Source of the DNA: Pirellulales bacterium
GTDB taxonomy: Bacteria > Planctomycetota > Planctomycetia > Pirellulales > JADZDJ01
DNA: 32,071 nucleotides
Assembly (NCBI GenBank): GCA_035499655.1
Contig: DATJYL010000168.1
Location: forward strand, 1 to 32,071
Reading direction: 5' to 3'
A model generated the notes under the pieces. That model was given only the letters and a program-made list of their open reading frames with translations, searched no databases and was not told the DNA's origin. The position numbers and the translations under genes are program-made. This document shows, in pieces, positions 1 through 8,437 of this stretch. The first letter of the stretch is position 1. Every line of letters starts with the position of its first letter.

Positions 1-533
1 CCCGGCGCAAACCAGGTGGACGTGTGCGCATGGTCGTCTTCAACGGTTCTACTAGTGACCGCGCCTTCAAACATTACGATCAGCCTTTGCGGAGCTTTCA
101 ATTGGTTGAAGTTTTGCACTGAAAAGCCGTCGGACGCGGGATAAGCCACGTACTCGTTAATGACGTAACTCGTGCCACGATTCCCATTCACGTCGGGCTG
201 GACCCGCGGCAATCCCATGGGATCGTCGGGACACAATCGCATGCTGTCGTCGTTTTCGAGATACGGCGCCAAACTGATGATCCACGAATCCGGAACATCG
301 GCATGGTAAGTGCCGGTGGGATCGCCGTGGTATGTCCAGGGAAAGTGACCATGATGGACATTGATGTACTGCGACAGCGCCAAGCCAATTTGGTGCAGAT
401 GACTCAAGCATTCCGATTCTCTTGCCGCCGCACGGGCGTGTTGCACCGCAGGCAACAACAAGCCAATCAGCAAGCCGATGATGGCCATTACGACCAACAA
501 TTCGACCAACGTAAAAGCATTTCGACTGCGCAT
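1..533 (-). CDS. DUF1559-type prepilin-like protein (3' end outside window)
   Basis: The reading frame starts with ATG at 533, 9 bases after a TGGAGG ribosome binding site, and runs off the left edge after about 177 codons, so the C-terminus is missing. Residues 4-30 form a type IV pilin/type II secretion N-terminus: a short basic leader, then the prepilin-peptidase motif [10 protein letters not shown] and a hydrophobic helix ending in LLLPAVQ. The next stretch ([21 protein letters not shown]) matches the conserved start of the DUF1559 family, which is hugely expanded in planctomycetes. These proteins are exported, cleaved by prepilin peptidase and thought to be pseudopilin-like surface proteins; the exact role is unknown. 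The usual GF cleavage site is AF here. Confidence 0.9.
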   Translation of the reverse strand, partial: MRSRNAFTLVELLVVMAIIGLLIGLLLPAVQHARAAARESECLSHLHQIGLALSQYINVHHGHFPWTYHGDPTGTYHADVPDSWIISLAPYLENDDSMRLCPDDPMGLPRVQPDVNGNRGTSYVINEYVAYPASDGFSVQNFNQLKAPQRLIVMFEGAVTSRTVEDDHAHTSTWFAP

Positions 534-703
534 GGCAAAACCTCCAAACAGCGAATGGCAAAAACCTTCGTCATCGAGCAAGGCGCGGAAAAAACTACGT
601 CCTGAAGTTGAGCGCACGGATAAGCACAGACCGCGCGGAGCTCCGGTCGCTTGGCCGGCACCGCGCAAAAATTGCCCGATCTAATTCGTGCCGCTCAACT
701 GAA

Positions 704-1441
704 TCATCCGCGAAACAGCAATCGCGGCGGAGGCACGTCGGGTGGGAAAGACACAGATGAGAATGTCGGGGAAGATATGTTCACCAACTCAACCATCTCG
801 CTGGAAAAACGAACTTGAACCATGGGTGGCGGGGCCAGCGAGACGACTAAGCCTTGCCAGTTTTCGCCCGCCCCGTGGCACTTCAGCGCTTCCAACAGTG
901 AAACGCCGCTGGTGGGCTGGTTTTCCTTGCATGTTTGCGTGTTGGCGCAGCGCTGGCAAGCACAACACGAGCATTCACAAGCCGCAGGCTTACAACCTGA
1001 ACCCTGGCCGGATTGTTCCTGGCAAACGGCCTGTTCCGGAACAGGGGAAGTGCCAACACTGGGACTTGAGTCTTGTGGGCTGGGATCGTGCGGCCAATAG
1101 GCGGCCCATTCGATGCCCTGGGCACGGGCGGCGGCCAACGCGTAATCGGGCGGAATGACGTGGTTTTCTCGGGCCCAAATCAATCGTTCTTCCAACGTCA
1201 TGCAGCAGCAATTTCGCCAGCATTCCTCGGCCGATTGGCATCCGCAACGGTGATTCATGCAGGGATAAGGCTGTCCGGCAGATTTGCGCGCCGGCAAGGG
1301 CAGCGGAATTCCCAGTGCTAAAACCAGATAGCCAAGTGTTACCGTGCAGCGAGAAACCACTTGCGCACGAGTAATATGCGGACGTAGCCAACGCCGCTTC
1401 CAGAGCCGAGCCAGAAAAGCGTGGAACGAACTTCGTGACAT
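704..1441 (-). CDS. Cys-rich putative metal-binding protein with one N-terminal hydrophobic segment
   Basis: A 245-residue protein starting with ATG at 1441, behind an AGGAGG site at 1453-1458. A basic N-terminus is followed by a hydrophobic segment near residues 33-50, which could be a signal anchor. It has 18 cysteines in two clusters: residues 61-80, including a CCC triplet, and residues 140-171, with CxCxCC and CxxC spacings. Between them lies LEERLIWARENHVIPPDYALA, a short helical segment that I recall from planctomycete hypothetical proteins. The cysteine spacing suggests metal or Fe-S binding, but no family with known function is recognised. It is transcribed divergently from another Cys-rich exported protein at 1623, so the two may be co-regulated, possibly by metal or redox state (inference). 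Confidence 0.75.
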   Translation of the reverse strand: MSRSSFHAFLARLWKRRWLRPHITRAQVVSRCTVTLGYLVLALGIPLPLPARKSAGQPYPCMNHRCGCQSAEECWRNCCCMTLEERLIWARENHVIPPDYALAAARAQGIEWAAYWPHDPSPQDSSPSVGTSPVPEQAVCQEQSGQGSGCKPAACECSCCACQRCANTQTCKENQPTSGVSLLEALKCHGAGENWQGLVVSLAPPPMVQVRFSSEMVELVNISSPTFSSVSFPPDVPPPRLLFRG

Positions 1442-1478
1442 TTTTCACAAAGCCTCCTGTGGCGCATTGTGATGATCG

Positions 1479-1511
1479 CCCCCTAGATGTCAATACCCCC
1501 CGAGATGTGAA
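1479..1511. promoter_or_regulatory. Tandem imperfect direct repeat in the divergent promoter of two Cys-rich genes
   Basis: Two copies of a motif CCCCCyrAGATGTsAA lie at 1479-1493 and 1496-1511, with AGATGT cores at 1485 and 1503, an 18-bp period. On the minus strand the first copy contains TTGACA (1493-1488), placed suitably as a -35 element for the 1441 gene, though the -10 (CACAAT at 1471-1466) is weak. Direct repeats of this kind can be activator or sigma-factor sites. This is sequence pattern only. Confidence 0.4.
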
Positions 1512-1622
1512 CGATAAAAAAAGCTTTTCATCGAATGCCTCATCCCAGTAGGCGCATGTTTGCATCTGGGCTAATTTGATGCGATTGATTCGCTGACGTG
1601 CGGAATGATCAAGGAGAAGTTT

Positions 1623-2036
1623 ATGCCCAGCCATCTTTCCCGCCGCGATTTCCACAAGTTGACCTCTGCCGCGCTGGGGGGCATGGCCGCCGGCACGTGG
1701 ATCGGTTGTCATTCCGAATCTAACACCGCCAAGGCTGCCACACCGGAACTCCACACTTGTCGCGGCTTAAATGCTTGCAAGGGCCAAGGCGCTGACGGCA
1801 AAAATGCCTGCGCCGGTCAGGGCACGTGTGCAGCGGTGCATCACGGGTGCGCCCAGCAAAATGATTGCAAACACCAAGGCGGCTGCGGCGAAACGCCAGG
1901 CATGAACGATTGCAAGACAAAAGGGGGCTGCGAAGTGCCCCTCCAATCCACGATGTGGCAGAAAGCACGCACGCAATTTGAAGAACGAATGAAACAGGCC
2001 GGCAAAGAAGTTGGCGCCGCGCCGCCTGCCATGTGA
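1623..2036 (+). CDS. Small Tat-exported Cys-rich protein with CxxxxxC repeats
   Basis: The ATG at 1623 is chosen because AAGGAG at 1611-1616 sits 6 bases ahead; an earlier ATG at 1605 lacks such a site. The 137-residue product begins with SRRDF (residues 6-10) and an Ala/Gly-rich hydrophobic stretch, a twin-arginine signal. The mature part holds cysteines at 46/52, 63/69, 76/82/88 and 97/103, nearly all with C-x5-C spacing in a repeated C(K/R)GxxACKGQG pattern rich in Asn, Gly and Lys. Export through Tat suggests folding or cofactor binding before transport. The motif resembles Cys-rich bufferin-type copper-binding proteins, but no MNIO (DUF692) maturase gene is nearby, so that is only a resemblance. 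Cys29 follows WIG and could be an unusual lipobox. Confidence 0.75.
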   Translation: MPSHLSRRDFHKLTSAALGGMAAGTWIGCHSESNTAKAATPELHTCRGLNACKGQGADGKNACAGQGTCAAVHHGCAQQNDCKHQGGCGETPGMNDCKTKGGCEVPLQSTMWQKARTQFEERMKQAGKEVGAAPPAM

Positions 2037-2229
2037 GATGGGCTTATTAGTAGAAGCGTGAAGTGCTTGTGCAGCGTGCCACGCTGGTGCACAACTCGGA
2101 CAAACCTCTGGGGCGCTTCTCAGAGCCCAAACTTTCGGGATTCGTCAGAGTTGCCACAACGTGGCACGCCAGCGGCTGGGTTGCCCCCTGGAAACACGGC
2201 CTGCGGGGTAAATTTCGTTTCTAACTGCC

Positions 2230-2517
2230 TTAAAATCCAAACTGGATGCCGAAATGCCGTCCACCGAGCGAAATGAAACCAGCGGGTGGAGCAACGACAA
2301 CCGGCGGTGCACTAACGACCTGCGGAGCGGCAACCACCTGCGGATAGTAAACCACCTCCGGCCGAACGTATCGTACCGGCGGATAGTAGCAACGATCGAC
2401 CACAGCATGGTGATGATCCCAACCAACAAATTGCACCGGCGGCCCCGCTTGGGCAGCACTGGCTCCAGCAACGGTCAGGCCGCCAACCGCGGCAGCAATG
2501 CATAAAAGCCGTCTCAT
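2230..2517 (-). CDS. Small secreted Tyr/Pro/Val-rich protein
   Basis: A 95-residue protein. The ATG at 2517 is preferred over the longer frame because TAAGGAG lies just upstream and because it opens directly into a signal peptide (MRRLLCIAAAVGGLTVAGASAAQA). The mature part has a His-rich patch (WDHHHAVVDRCYY), then low-complexity repeats of Tyr, Pro and Val, ending in GGRHFGIQFGF. Short secreted proteins of this style are common in planctomycetes and may be envelope-associated. No enzymatic domain is visible and the function is unknown. It is monocistronic as far as can be seen. Confidence 0.7.
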   Translation of the reverse strand: MRRLLCIAAAVGGLTVAGASAAQAGPPVQFVGWDHHHAVVDRCYYPPVRYVRPEVVYYPQVVAAPQVVSAPPVVVAPPAGFISLGGRHFGIQFGF

Positions 2518-2760
2518 AGCAGACTCCTTAATCTGAAAGGTATAGATAGCTAGGCAGGCGTTGGGCCTTGTTTCAATCTTGGAAATAATTTGGTCAATCC
2601 ACCGGGATGACATTGCACCGGGCGTGCCGAATGGCTGAAAATAGCGCAAACCTCAAAAAAATGGGCTTTGGCGTCTTCGATTTGAAAGATTTTCCGATAG
2701 CAGTTGCATGAACTGCCATCGGGTTGACAACATTTCTGTCGCACGCCTGATTGCGCTGGC

Positions 2761-3060
2761 ATGCCGTATTCACTTGTTAGAGACGCATCACTGGTGGATC
2801 AAGACACTCGCATGACATCCAATTCCGACCCGACTAAAATTCAGAAAACGGTGTTGGTGATTTTGACGGTGGGGCTGCTTGGATGGGGAAGTTTCCATGC
2901 CGTGGGCGCCTACTTTGGCGGTTTTGGCGGAGAAAACCTACAGCACGATTTTCGCCGCTCGTTGGTAGTATTGGCCTGTATGACCGCCTTTCTTGCCCTG
3001 TGGTGGTGGTTAATCCTTACGCGAAAACCACGCGGTTCTCGAACCGAACGTCGGCTCTGA
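2761..3060 (+). CDS. Small predicted two-helix membrane protein
   Basis: A 99-residue frame with two hydrophobic segments, about residues 30-50 (VLVILTVGLLGWGSFHAVGA) and 67-86 (SLVVLACMTAFLALWWWLIL), and a basic C-terminal tail. The start is uncertain: ATG at 2761 or ATG at 2812, neither with a strong ribosome binding site. The shorter form would still keep both helices. It lies ahead of the decarboxylase gene in the same direction with a 156-base gap, so co-transcription is possible but not shown. No family is recognised. Confidence 0.55.
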   Translation: MPYSLVRDASLVDQDTRMTSNSDPTKIQKTVLVILTVGLLGWGSFHAVGAYFGGFGGENLQHDFRRSLVVLACMTAFLALWWWLILTRKPRGSRTERRL

Positions 3061-3216
3061 ACGAAGAAATGTCATGGCAACCGCCGACGCGGTCAAAATC
3101 TGAAATTGCCGCTGGCGCGCGAATGCGGCAATAATGGCGGCACACGCCTGCCAAACGGAAAGTTCCTCCATGCAAACGGGCATGATGGAGGAACATCTGC
3201 GGTTCGAGGATTTCCA

Positions 3217-4893
3217 ATGTCGAAAAAAACTGAGGCTCTGGCTGAGGGCCAGTCGATTGCCGGCTTATCGATCGGCGCATACCTTATTCGCCGACTGCAA
3301 GACTACGGCGTACGCCACGTGTTCGGCATTCCGGGCGATTACGTACTGGGCTTTTACAAAATGCTCAGCGAAAGTCCCATTCAAACCATCGGCTGCACGC
3401 GCGAAGATTGCGCCGGCTTTGCAGCCGATGCTTACGCCCGGGTAAACGGCATGGGGGCCGTGTGTGTCACGTACTGCGTGGGGGGATTAAGTTTGTGCAA
3501 CTCGATCGCCGGCGCTTATGCCGAAAAATCGCCGGTGGTGGTCATCAGCGGCGCTCCCGGATTGCACGAACGGGTCAACAATCCGCTGTTGCACCACAAG
3601 GTGCGAGATTTTCACACTCAATCTGAAGTGTTTGAAAAGCTGTGTATCGCGGGAGCGGAGCTGGACGATGCCAACGAAGCGTTTCGCGAAATCGACCGGG
3701 TGCTTGATGCCGCTGCTCGCCACAAACGGCCCGTTTATTTGGAATTGCCTCGCGACATGGTCAATGTCGTTCCAGAAAAGCCGTATCCCTTCCGCCAATT
3801 GGAAGCCACGCTCGAGCCGGAAGCATTGAGCGAATCGATCGAAGAAGCTGCCCGTTGGATTTCCAATTGTCAGAGGGCCGTGATCATTACCGGCGTGGAA
3901 ATTCACCGTTTCGGTCTGCAAGACGACGTGTTGGCGCTAGCCGAAGCATCGAACATCGCGATTGCGGCCACGATATTGGGCAAAAGCGTGATCAGCGAAG
4001 TTCATCCGCTGTACGTCGGCTTGTACGAGGGGGCGTTGGGGCGCGAGGAAGTTACGCGCTTCGTGGAGGAAAGCGATTGTGTGATCTTGCTGGGGACATT
4101 CATGACCGACATCAACTTGGGGATTTACACCGCCAACTTGGACCCGGCGAAGTGCATTTACGCCACGAGCGAGCAGTTGCGGATTCGTCATCACCACTTC
4201 CACGGCGTGCCATTGGGCGATTTTATTCGAGCCTTGGCGGCACGGCGACCCACTCCGCCGGCGCGGACACTGCCGACCCCGCCTCAACGTAACGGCGAAA
4301 AATTTGTCCCCCGTCGCGAGGCCCCGGTTACCATACGTCGCTTGACCGCCCGACTGAACGAAATGCTGAACGATCAGACGGTGGTCATTGCCGACATTGG
4401 CGATTCTTTATTTGCCGCCACGGAGCTTGTGGTGCGGGAGCGAACCGAATTCATTTCCCCCGCATATTACACCTCGATGGGCTTTTCCGTGCCGGCCGCG
4501 GTGGGTGTGCATGCCGCACGGTCCGATCGACGAGCAGTCGTCATTGTGGGCGACGGCGCGTTTCAAATGACCGGCATGGAGCTCTCGACGCTGGTGCGGC
4601 ACCGGTTTCCCACCGTTATCGTTCTGTTGGATAACGGCGGCTATGGCACCGAGCGGTTTTTGCATCCGCAGTGCAATTTCAACGACGTTCATCCCTGGCG
4701 CTACCACAAATTACCCGAAGTGCTTGGCGGCGGCACGGGCTATGACATCCGCACTGAGGGAGAATTGGACGAGGCATTGAAGCGCGCCTGGGCCGATACC
4801 AGCGGGCCCAGCTTGCTGCAAGTCCACATTAGTCCGGACGACATCAGCACGGCGCTGCGCCGACTTTCCGAACGCTTAAGCAAGCGAGTGTGA
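3217..4893 (+). CDS. Thiamine-diphosphate-dependent 2-oxoacid decarboxylase (indolepyruvate/pyruvate decarboxylase type)
   Basis: A 558-residue enzyme; ATG at 3217 is chosen because GAGGA precedes it and the conserved N-terminus follows. The frame is open further upstream but without similarity. Visible landmarks: FGIPGDY (residues 36-42, Asp41), catalytic ThDP Glu63 in [14 protein letters not shown], the twin histidines at 126-127 ([10 protein letters not shown]) typical of decarboxylases rather than acetolactate synthases, the GDG ThDP-Mg motif near residue 445 with DN about 28 residues later, and GYGTERF carrying the C-terminal acidic residue seen in indolepyruvate decarboxylases. This set predicts cytoplasmic non-oxidative decarboxylation of a 2-oxo acid to an aldehyde. 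The substrate (indolepyruvate, phenylpyruvate, branched-chain oxoacid or pyruvate) cannot be told from sequence. It converges on the rhamnulokinase gene. Confidence 0.88.
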   Translation: MSKKTEALAEGQSIAGLSIGAYLIRRLQDYGVRHVFGIPGDYVLGFYKMLSESPIQTIGCTREDCAGFAADAYARVNGMGAVCVTYCVGGLSLCNSIAGAYAEKSPVVVISGAPGLHERVNNPLLHHKVRDFHTQSEVFEKLCIAGAELDDANEAFREIDRVLDAAARHKRPVYLELPRDMVNVVPEKPYPFRQLEATLEPEALSESIEEAARWISNCQRAVIITGVEIHRFGLQDDVLALAEASNIAIAATILGKSVISEVHPLYVGLYEGALGREEVTRFVEESDCVILLGTFMTDINLGIYTANLDPAKCIYATSEQLRIRHHHFHGVPLGDFIRALAARRPTPPARTLPTPPQRNGEKFVPRREAPVTIRRLTARLNEMLNDQTVVIADIGDSLFAATELVVRERTEFISPAYYTSMGFSVPAAVGVHAARSDRRAVVIVGDGAFQMTGMELSTLVRHRFPTVIVLLDNGGYGTERFLHPQCNFNDVHPWRYHKLPEVLGGGTGYDIRTEGELDEALKRAWADTSGPSLLQVHISPDDISTALRRLSERLSKRV

Positions 4894-4956
4894 ATTCGGC
4901 CGGCGGTTTTCAAAAGCAAAATTCTTCCGTATGCGCCGTCGATCAGCTCGATCGAT

Positions 4957-6450
4957 TCACTTTTCGGCAAGTTTCAAGAACCGCGCGTACACTTCCTTCC
5001 ATAGGGAACCGTTTTGCGGGGTATATTCTTCCACTTGGAAACTGCGCCGCACGATTTCGCGCGCTTGGGCAATTGAGCTAATCTCAGCGGCGGCAATGGC
5101 CTGCATCAGGGCGTTGCCAATGGCGGTGGCTTCGACGGGGCCGGCCACGACGCGGCGTTGGCAAGCATCGGCAGTCATTTGGCAAAGTTGCCGATTTTGG
5201 GATCCCCCGCCGACAATGTGAACAACTTCTATGGGTCCGCCGATCAATTCCTCCAACGACTCCAACGTTCGCCGGTATTGCAAAGCCAAGCTTTCCAACG
5301 CACAACGAATGACCGCTCCCTCATCGGCCGGCACGGTTTGTTTGGTGCGGCGGCAGAACGTGCGAATGGCTTCCGGCATATCGGCGGGCGCCAAAAACGA
5401 TGGATCGTCCGGTTGAATGAAGGCGGCTAACGGCGCGGCGGCTGCAGCGGCCTGCGTTAAATGCTCCCAGGAATAAGTCGTTCCGGCCAGGCTCCATACC
5501 CGGCGACATTCCTGCACGAGCCATAGACCGACAATGTTTTTCAACAAGCGCGTTGTGCCGCCCACGCCTCCTTCGTTGGTAAAGTTTAGGGCCAGGCATT
5601 TTTCGTTGATTACGGGCCGGGGCACTTCCACGCCCATCAAACTCCAGGTACCAGAACTGATGTAGCACCAATTGGGCCGAACTCCCGGTTGGCTGGCCGC
5701 GGGCACCGCCATCACGGCACTGGCAGTATCGTGCGTTCCCGGCGCGACAACTTGCACTTTGGTCAGCCCCGTGGCTGTCGCGACTTGCGGCAAGAGCGGC
5801 CCGAGCTTGGCGCCGGGTTGAATCACCGTTCCCAGAATTCGCGTGGGCAATTTCAATTGTTCCAACAATTCCGTGGCCCAGCGTCCCTGCGTGGGATTAA
5901 AAAACTGAGTGGTGGTGGCATCGGTCATTTCGTTGGCTTTGACGCCGGTCAGTAACCAGTGAAACAAATCGGGCATCATCAAGAACGATTCGGCTACATC
6001 CAACTGGGGCGAATTCTGAATTTTCATCGCCAGCAGTTGGTACAGCGTGTTGAGTTGCATGAACTGGAGCCCGGTTTGAGCGAATATTTCGTCGCGCGGC
6101 ACTGTGCTGAAAGCGCGTTCCAGCATGCCATCGGTTCGGGAGTCGCGATAATGGACCGGGTTGCCGAGTAGTTCGTCGCCGCGTCCCAACAATCCGAAAT
6201 CGACGCCCCAGGTGTCGACGGCCATGCTGGCGATGCGTTCACCATATTTGGCTTTGGCGGCGCGCAAGCCTGTGAGGATGTGCTGCCACAGTCCCAGCAA
6301 GTCCCAATACATTCGGCCCGCCGCGGTGACCGGGCCATTTTCAAAGCGATAAATTTCTTCCAGAGTGAGCCGCTGGCCATCGAATAAGGCCGCCAAATGG
6401 CGACCGCTGGAAGCACCTAAATCGATGGGGACATAGCAGGTGGATGGCAT
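4957..6450 (-). CDS. rhaB: Rhamnulokinase
   Basis: A 497-residue FGGY-type sugar kinase, phosphorylating L-rhamnulose to L-rhamnulose 1-phosphate in L-rhamnose catabolism. ATG at 6450 is chosen because it opens directly into the first ATPase segment, VPIDLGASSGRHLAALFDG; the frame is open 53 codons upstream without conserved sequence, and there is no strong Shine-Dalgarno sequence. Other landmarks: DTWGVDFGLLGRGDELLGNPVHYRDSRTD (sugar-binding region typical of RhaB), APGTHDTASAV, YISSGTWSLMGVE, and the C-terminal adenosine motif VVHIVGGGSQNRQLCQMTADA. Rhamnose isomerase and aldolase genes are not in the window. In planctomycetes rhamnose and fucose breakdown often involves a bacterial microcompartment; no shell gene is seen here. 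Confidence 0.93.
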   Translation of the reverse strand: MPSTCYVPIDLGASSGRHLAALFDGQRLTLEEIYRFENGPVTAAGRMYWDLLGLWQHILTGLRAAKAKYGERIASMAVDTWGVDFGLLGRGDELLGNPVHYRDSRTDGMLERAFSTVPRDEIFAQTGLQFMQLNTLYQLLAMKIQNSPQLDVAESFLMMPDLFHWLLTGVKANEMTDATTTQFFNPTQGRWATELLEQLKLPTRILGTVIQPGAKLGPLLPQVATATGLTKVQVVAPGTHDTASAVMAVPAASQPGVRPNWCYISSGTWSLMGVEVPRPVINEKCLALNFTNEGGVGGTTRLLKNIVGLWLVQECRRVWSLAGTTYSWEHLTQAAAAAAPLAAFIQPDDPSFLAPADMPEAIRTFCRRTKQTVPADEGAVIRCALESLALQYRRTLESLEELIGGPIEVVHIVGGGSQNRQLCQMTADACQRRVVAGPVEATAIGNALMQAIAAAEISSIAQAREIVRRSFQVEEYTPQNGSLWKEVYARFLKLAEK

Positions 6451-6650
6451 AAGGGGTGAGCTTTTAAGAGATTGGGTGACGAATGTCTGCTTCTGCCATG
6501 CCGCATCGTGTCGCGCCGGCCAGGGAACGTCAAGCCATTGAAACACTCGATCTTGTAAGGATTTATGGCTTAGATTACCCCGATCTTGCCTGGGGAATAA
6601 TCCGCACAAACGGCTAGAAAGTACGGAAAAATAGCGGAAATAGCCGATAG

Positions 6651-6679
6651 TTGACTTTGGTGAGCAACATTAGTATGAT
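6651..6679 (+). promoter_or_regulatory. Sigma-70-like promoter of cysH
   Basis: TTGACT at 6651-6656 and TATGAT at 6674-6679 are separated by exactly 17 bases, each one mismatch from the housekeeping consensus. Transcription would start near 6686, leaving a leader of about 50 bases before the cysH ATG at 6739. Confidence 0.65.
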
Positions 6680-6738
6680 TTGGCGGTTCGCGGCCGATCC
6701 GCAATCGCCGGGACCGCAACTTAACCCGGTGATCTACC

Positions 6739-7566
6739 ATGACTTTCGCTACGATACCGTACATGTCTGAACCGTTTGGCACCGTGCCGATTACCTCGGC
6801 GAAGCCGGTTCTTGCAGAATCGGCAGCCTCGCCGTCGATGTCCGCTTTGGAGAATCAACCCTTGGCGGCGACACCCGAACTGCTGGCTTTTTTGGCGGCC
6901 GAAAGCGAAAAGCTGGAGTCGGCCACGCCGCAGGAAATTGTCCGCTGGGCCGTCGAGCATTATTTTCCCAAGCTGACCATGGCCACGGCATTTGGGCCCG
7001 AGGGGTGCGCCATCATTCACATGCTGGCCCAGATCGAGCCGCGGGTACACGTGTTCAATTTGGAAACCGGTTACCAATTTAAGGAAACGCTGGAGCTGCG
7101 CGAAAAAATCAAGCAGCGTTATGGCATCGAAGTGGAATACAAGCGGCCTGACACCACGGTCGAAGTGTATGAAGCGTTGCACGGTGGCCCGCTGTACAAA
7201 ACCAATCCCGACCAGTGCTGCGCCGACCGCAAAGTTAAAGTGTTGAAAGAGGCGGCCCAAGGCTGGCAGGCCTGGATGAGCGGCATCCGCCGCGATCAAA
7301 GCCCGGACCGGGCCAAAGCGCCGATCGTGGGCTGGGACAAAAAGTTCAGTCTCGTGAAAATCAGCCCGCTGGCAAATTGGACCAAGAAAGACATTTGGAA
7401 ACTGATCACCGACGAGAACGTGCCGTACAATCCGCTGCACGACCAGGGTTATCCAAGCATCGGCTGCTGGCCTTGCACGCGGGCCGTGATGTTCGGCGAA
7501 GACGAACGAGCCGGCCGGTGGAGCGGTTTCCAAAAAACCGAGTGCGGTCTACATACCAGTGAGTAG
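6739..7566 (+). CDS. cysH: Assimilatory adenylyl-sulfate (APS/PAPS) reductase with [4Fe-4S] cysteines
   Basis: A 275-residue enzyme that reduces activated sulfate to sulfite with thioredoxin or glutathione as donor. Landmarks: TAFGPEGC (residues 83-90, the SSFGAE-like nucleotide site), FNLETGYQFKET, the cysteine pair 160-161 (QCCADRK) and the pair 243/246 (GCWPCT), which together bind a [4Fe-4S] cluster in APS-type reductases, and catalytic Cys269 in KTECGLH at the C-terminus. Presence of all four cluster cysteines favours APS as substrate and fits the sat gene at 13156 with no APS kinase in view. The N-terminal 40 residues are poorly conserved and the start could be ATG 6763. An Rrf2 regulator follows 113 bases downstream. 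Confidence 0.93.
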   Translation: MTFATIPYMSEPFGTVPITSAKPVLAESAASPSMSALENQPLAATPELLAFLAAESEKLESATPQEIVRWAVEHYFPKLTMATAFGPEGCAIIHMLAQIEPRVHVFNLETGYQFKETLELREKIKQRYGIEVEYKRPDTTVEVYEALHGGPLYKTNPDQCCADRKVKVLKEAAQGWQAWMSGIRRDQSPDRAKAPIVGWDKKFSLVKISPLANWTKKDIWKLITDENVPYNPLHDQGYPSIGCWPCTRAVMFGEDERAGRWSGFQKTECGLHTSE

Positions 7567-7586
7567 GAAACATCAATTTGATTGAG

Positions 7587-7659
7587 CCGCAGAGACGCAG
7601 GGCAAACAAAACTGAATGATTGATCTTTTTGCTTTCTCTGCGACTCAGCGTCTCTGCGG
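7587..7659. repeat. Inverted repeat between cysH and the Rrf2 gene
   Basis: Perfect 12-bp arms CCGCAGAGACGC (7587-7598) and GCGTCTCTGCGG (7648-7659) face each other across 49 bases. The second arm is followed 20 bases later by the Rrf2 start codon. Sequences of the form GCCGCAGAGACGCAGAGA occur as dispersed repeats in many bacterial genomes, so this may be a small repetitive element; an operator or attenuator role is possible. Confidence 0.55.
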
Positions 7660-7679
7660 TGAAAAATGAATTTTACTTT

Positions 7680-8105
7680 ATGAAATTTTCCGCCAAAACC
7701 GAATACGCTTGCCTGGCCGTGCTGGAACTGGCCCGGGCTTATGAAACCGGAGAGCCGGTGCGCATTCGCAGCATTGCCGAGGAGCACGGCATTCCGTCGC
7801 GCTTCCTGGTGCAAATTCTGTTGCAACTGAAAGGCGCCGGACTGGTCAATAGCACCCGCGGCGCGGCGGGCGGGTATCAGCTTGTGCGGGCGCCGGAGGA
7901 AATCACGCTGGAAGAAGTGATGGCCGTGGCCGACGGAAAGGAGAAGTTGCCCAATCCCGCGGCCGCCAAGTCGCCGACTCGCCGGGCACTGCTGAAAGCC
8001 TGGCGCGACGTGGCTATTTCCCGCCAGGAAATGCTCCGCGACATCAGCTTTGCCGATCTCGTGCAGCGGGCCAGCGGCGAAGTGGAACAGATGTATCATA
8101 TCTGA
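7680..8105 (+). CDS. Rrf2-family transcriptional regulator
   Basis: A 141-residue protein beginning at ATG 7680; the MKFSAKTEYAC opening is the canonical Rrf2 N-terminus, so the 20 upstream in-frame codons are excluded. The winged helix covers residues 1-80, with IRSIAEEHGIPSRFLVQILLQLKGAGLVNSTRGAAGGYQLVRAP matching the recognition helix and the GGY wing. The only cysteine is Cys11, so the three-Cys Fe-S cluster of IscR/NsrR types is absent; this is more like CymR, which senses cysteine status through CysK. Its place directly behind cysH makes it a likely regulator of sulfate assimilation (inference). The C-terminal half is a charged dimerisation helix region. Confidence 0.88.
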   Translation: MKFSAKTEYACLAVLELARAYETGEPVRIRSIAEEHGIPSRFLVQILLQLKGAGLVNSTRGAAGGYQLVRAPEEITLEEVMAVADGKEKLPNPAAAKSPTRRALLKAWRDVAISRQEMLRDISFADLVQRASGEVEQMYHI

Positions 8106-8437
8106 AGGGGCGCGGATCGAGGGACGAGTGCGGGGCGAAATCTACGGAGTTTTGTGCGCAAATCACGAAACTCGATTTTTCCTGCAAAAGTCGGCGAGTT
8201 TACGTTCGTTTCCGACCGTTTCTTACCGGATTGTGAATTTAGGCAAGCGGTTTTTCTCGACAAATCCGCCTGCGAGTCGTTGGCTTTTGCACGAGCCGCG
8301 CACAAAAGTCTGCCGGCGAAGAGACGGCGGGCGGGCAGACTGTCGCCATTGCGGCCCAGGGGTTGCAACCCCTGGGCTTGCATTGCGGGGTTAAGTTGTC
8401 AAAGAGCGGCGGAGAACTACATAAGTTCCAACGCGGA
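8106..8437. other. Convergent intergenic region
   Basis: 332 bases between the converging Rrf2 and STN-domain genes. Apart from the palindrome at 8354-8377 I see no conserved reading frame or RNA gene; overlapping open frames here show no protein-like composition. Confidence 0.5.
8354..8377. repeat. 24-bp perfect palindrome (REP-like, possible bidirectional terminator)
   Basis: GCCCAGGGGTTG is followed at once by its exact reverse complement. It lies between two converging genes, where a hairpin would serve both transcripts, but there is no T-tract. The GGGGTTGCAACCCC core is typical of dispersed palindromes. Confidence 0.6.

Noticed and set aside
1623-2036. Complete bufferin (MNIO-modified) biosynthetic cluster
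   Set aside because: Only the precursor-like Cys pattern is present; no DUF692 or partner gene lies within the window.
4957-6450. Part of a bacterial microcompartment (PVM-type) locus
   Set aside because: Rhamnulokinase can occur with such loci in planctomycetes, but no shell protein, aldolase or aldehyde dehydrogenase is in the window.
6451-6650. Riboswitch (for example SAM-type) upstream of cysH
   Set aside because: The predicted transcript leader is only about 50 bases, and no riboswitch core motif is visible.
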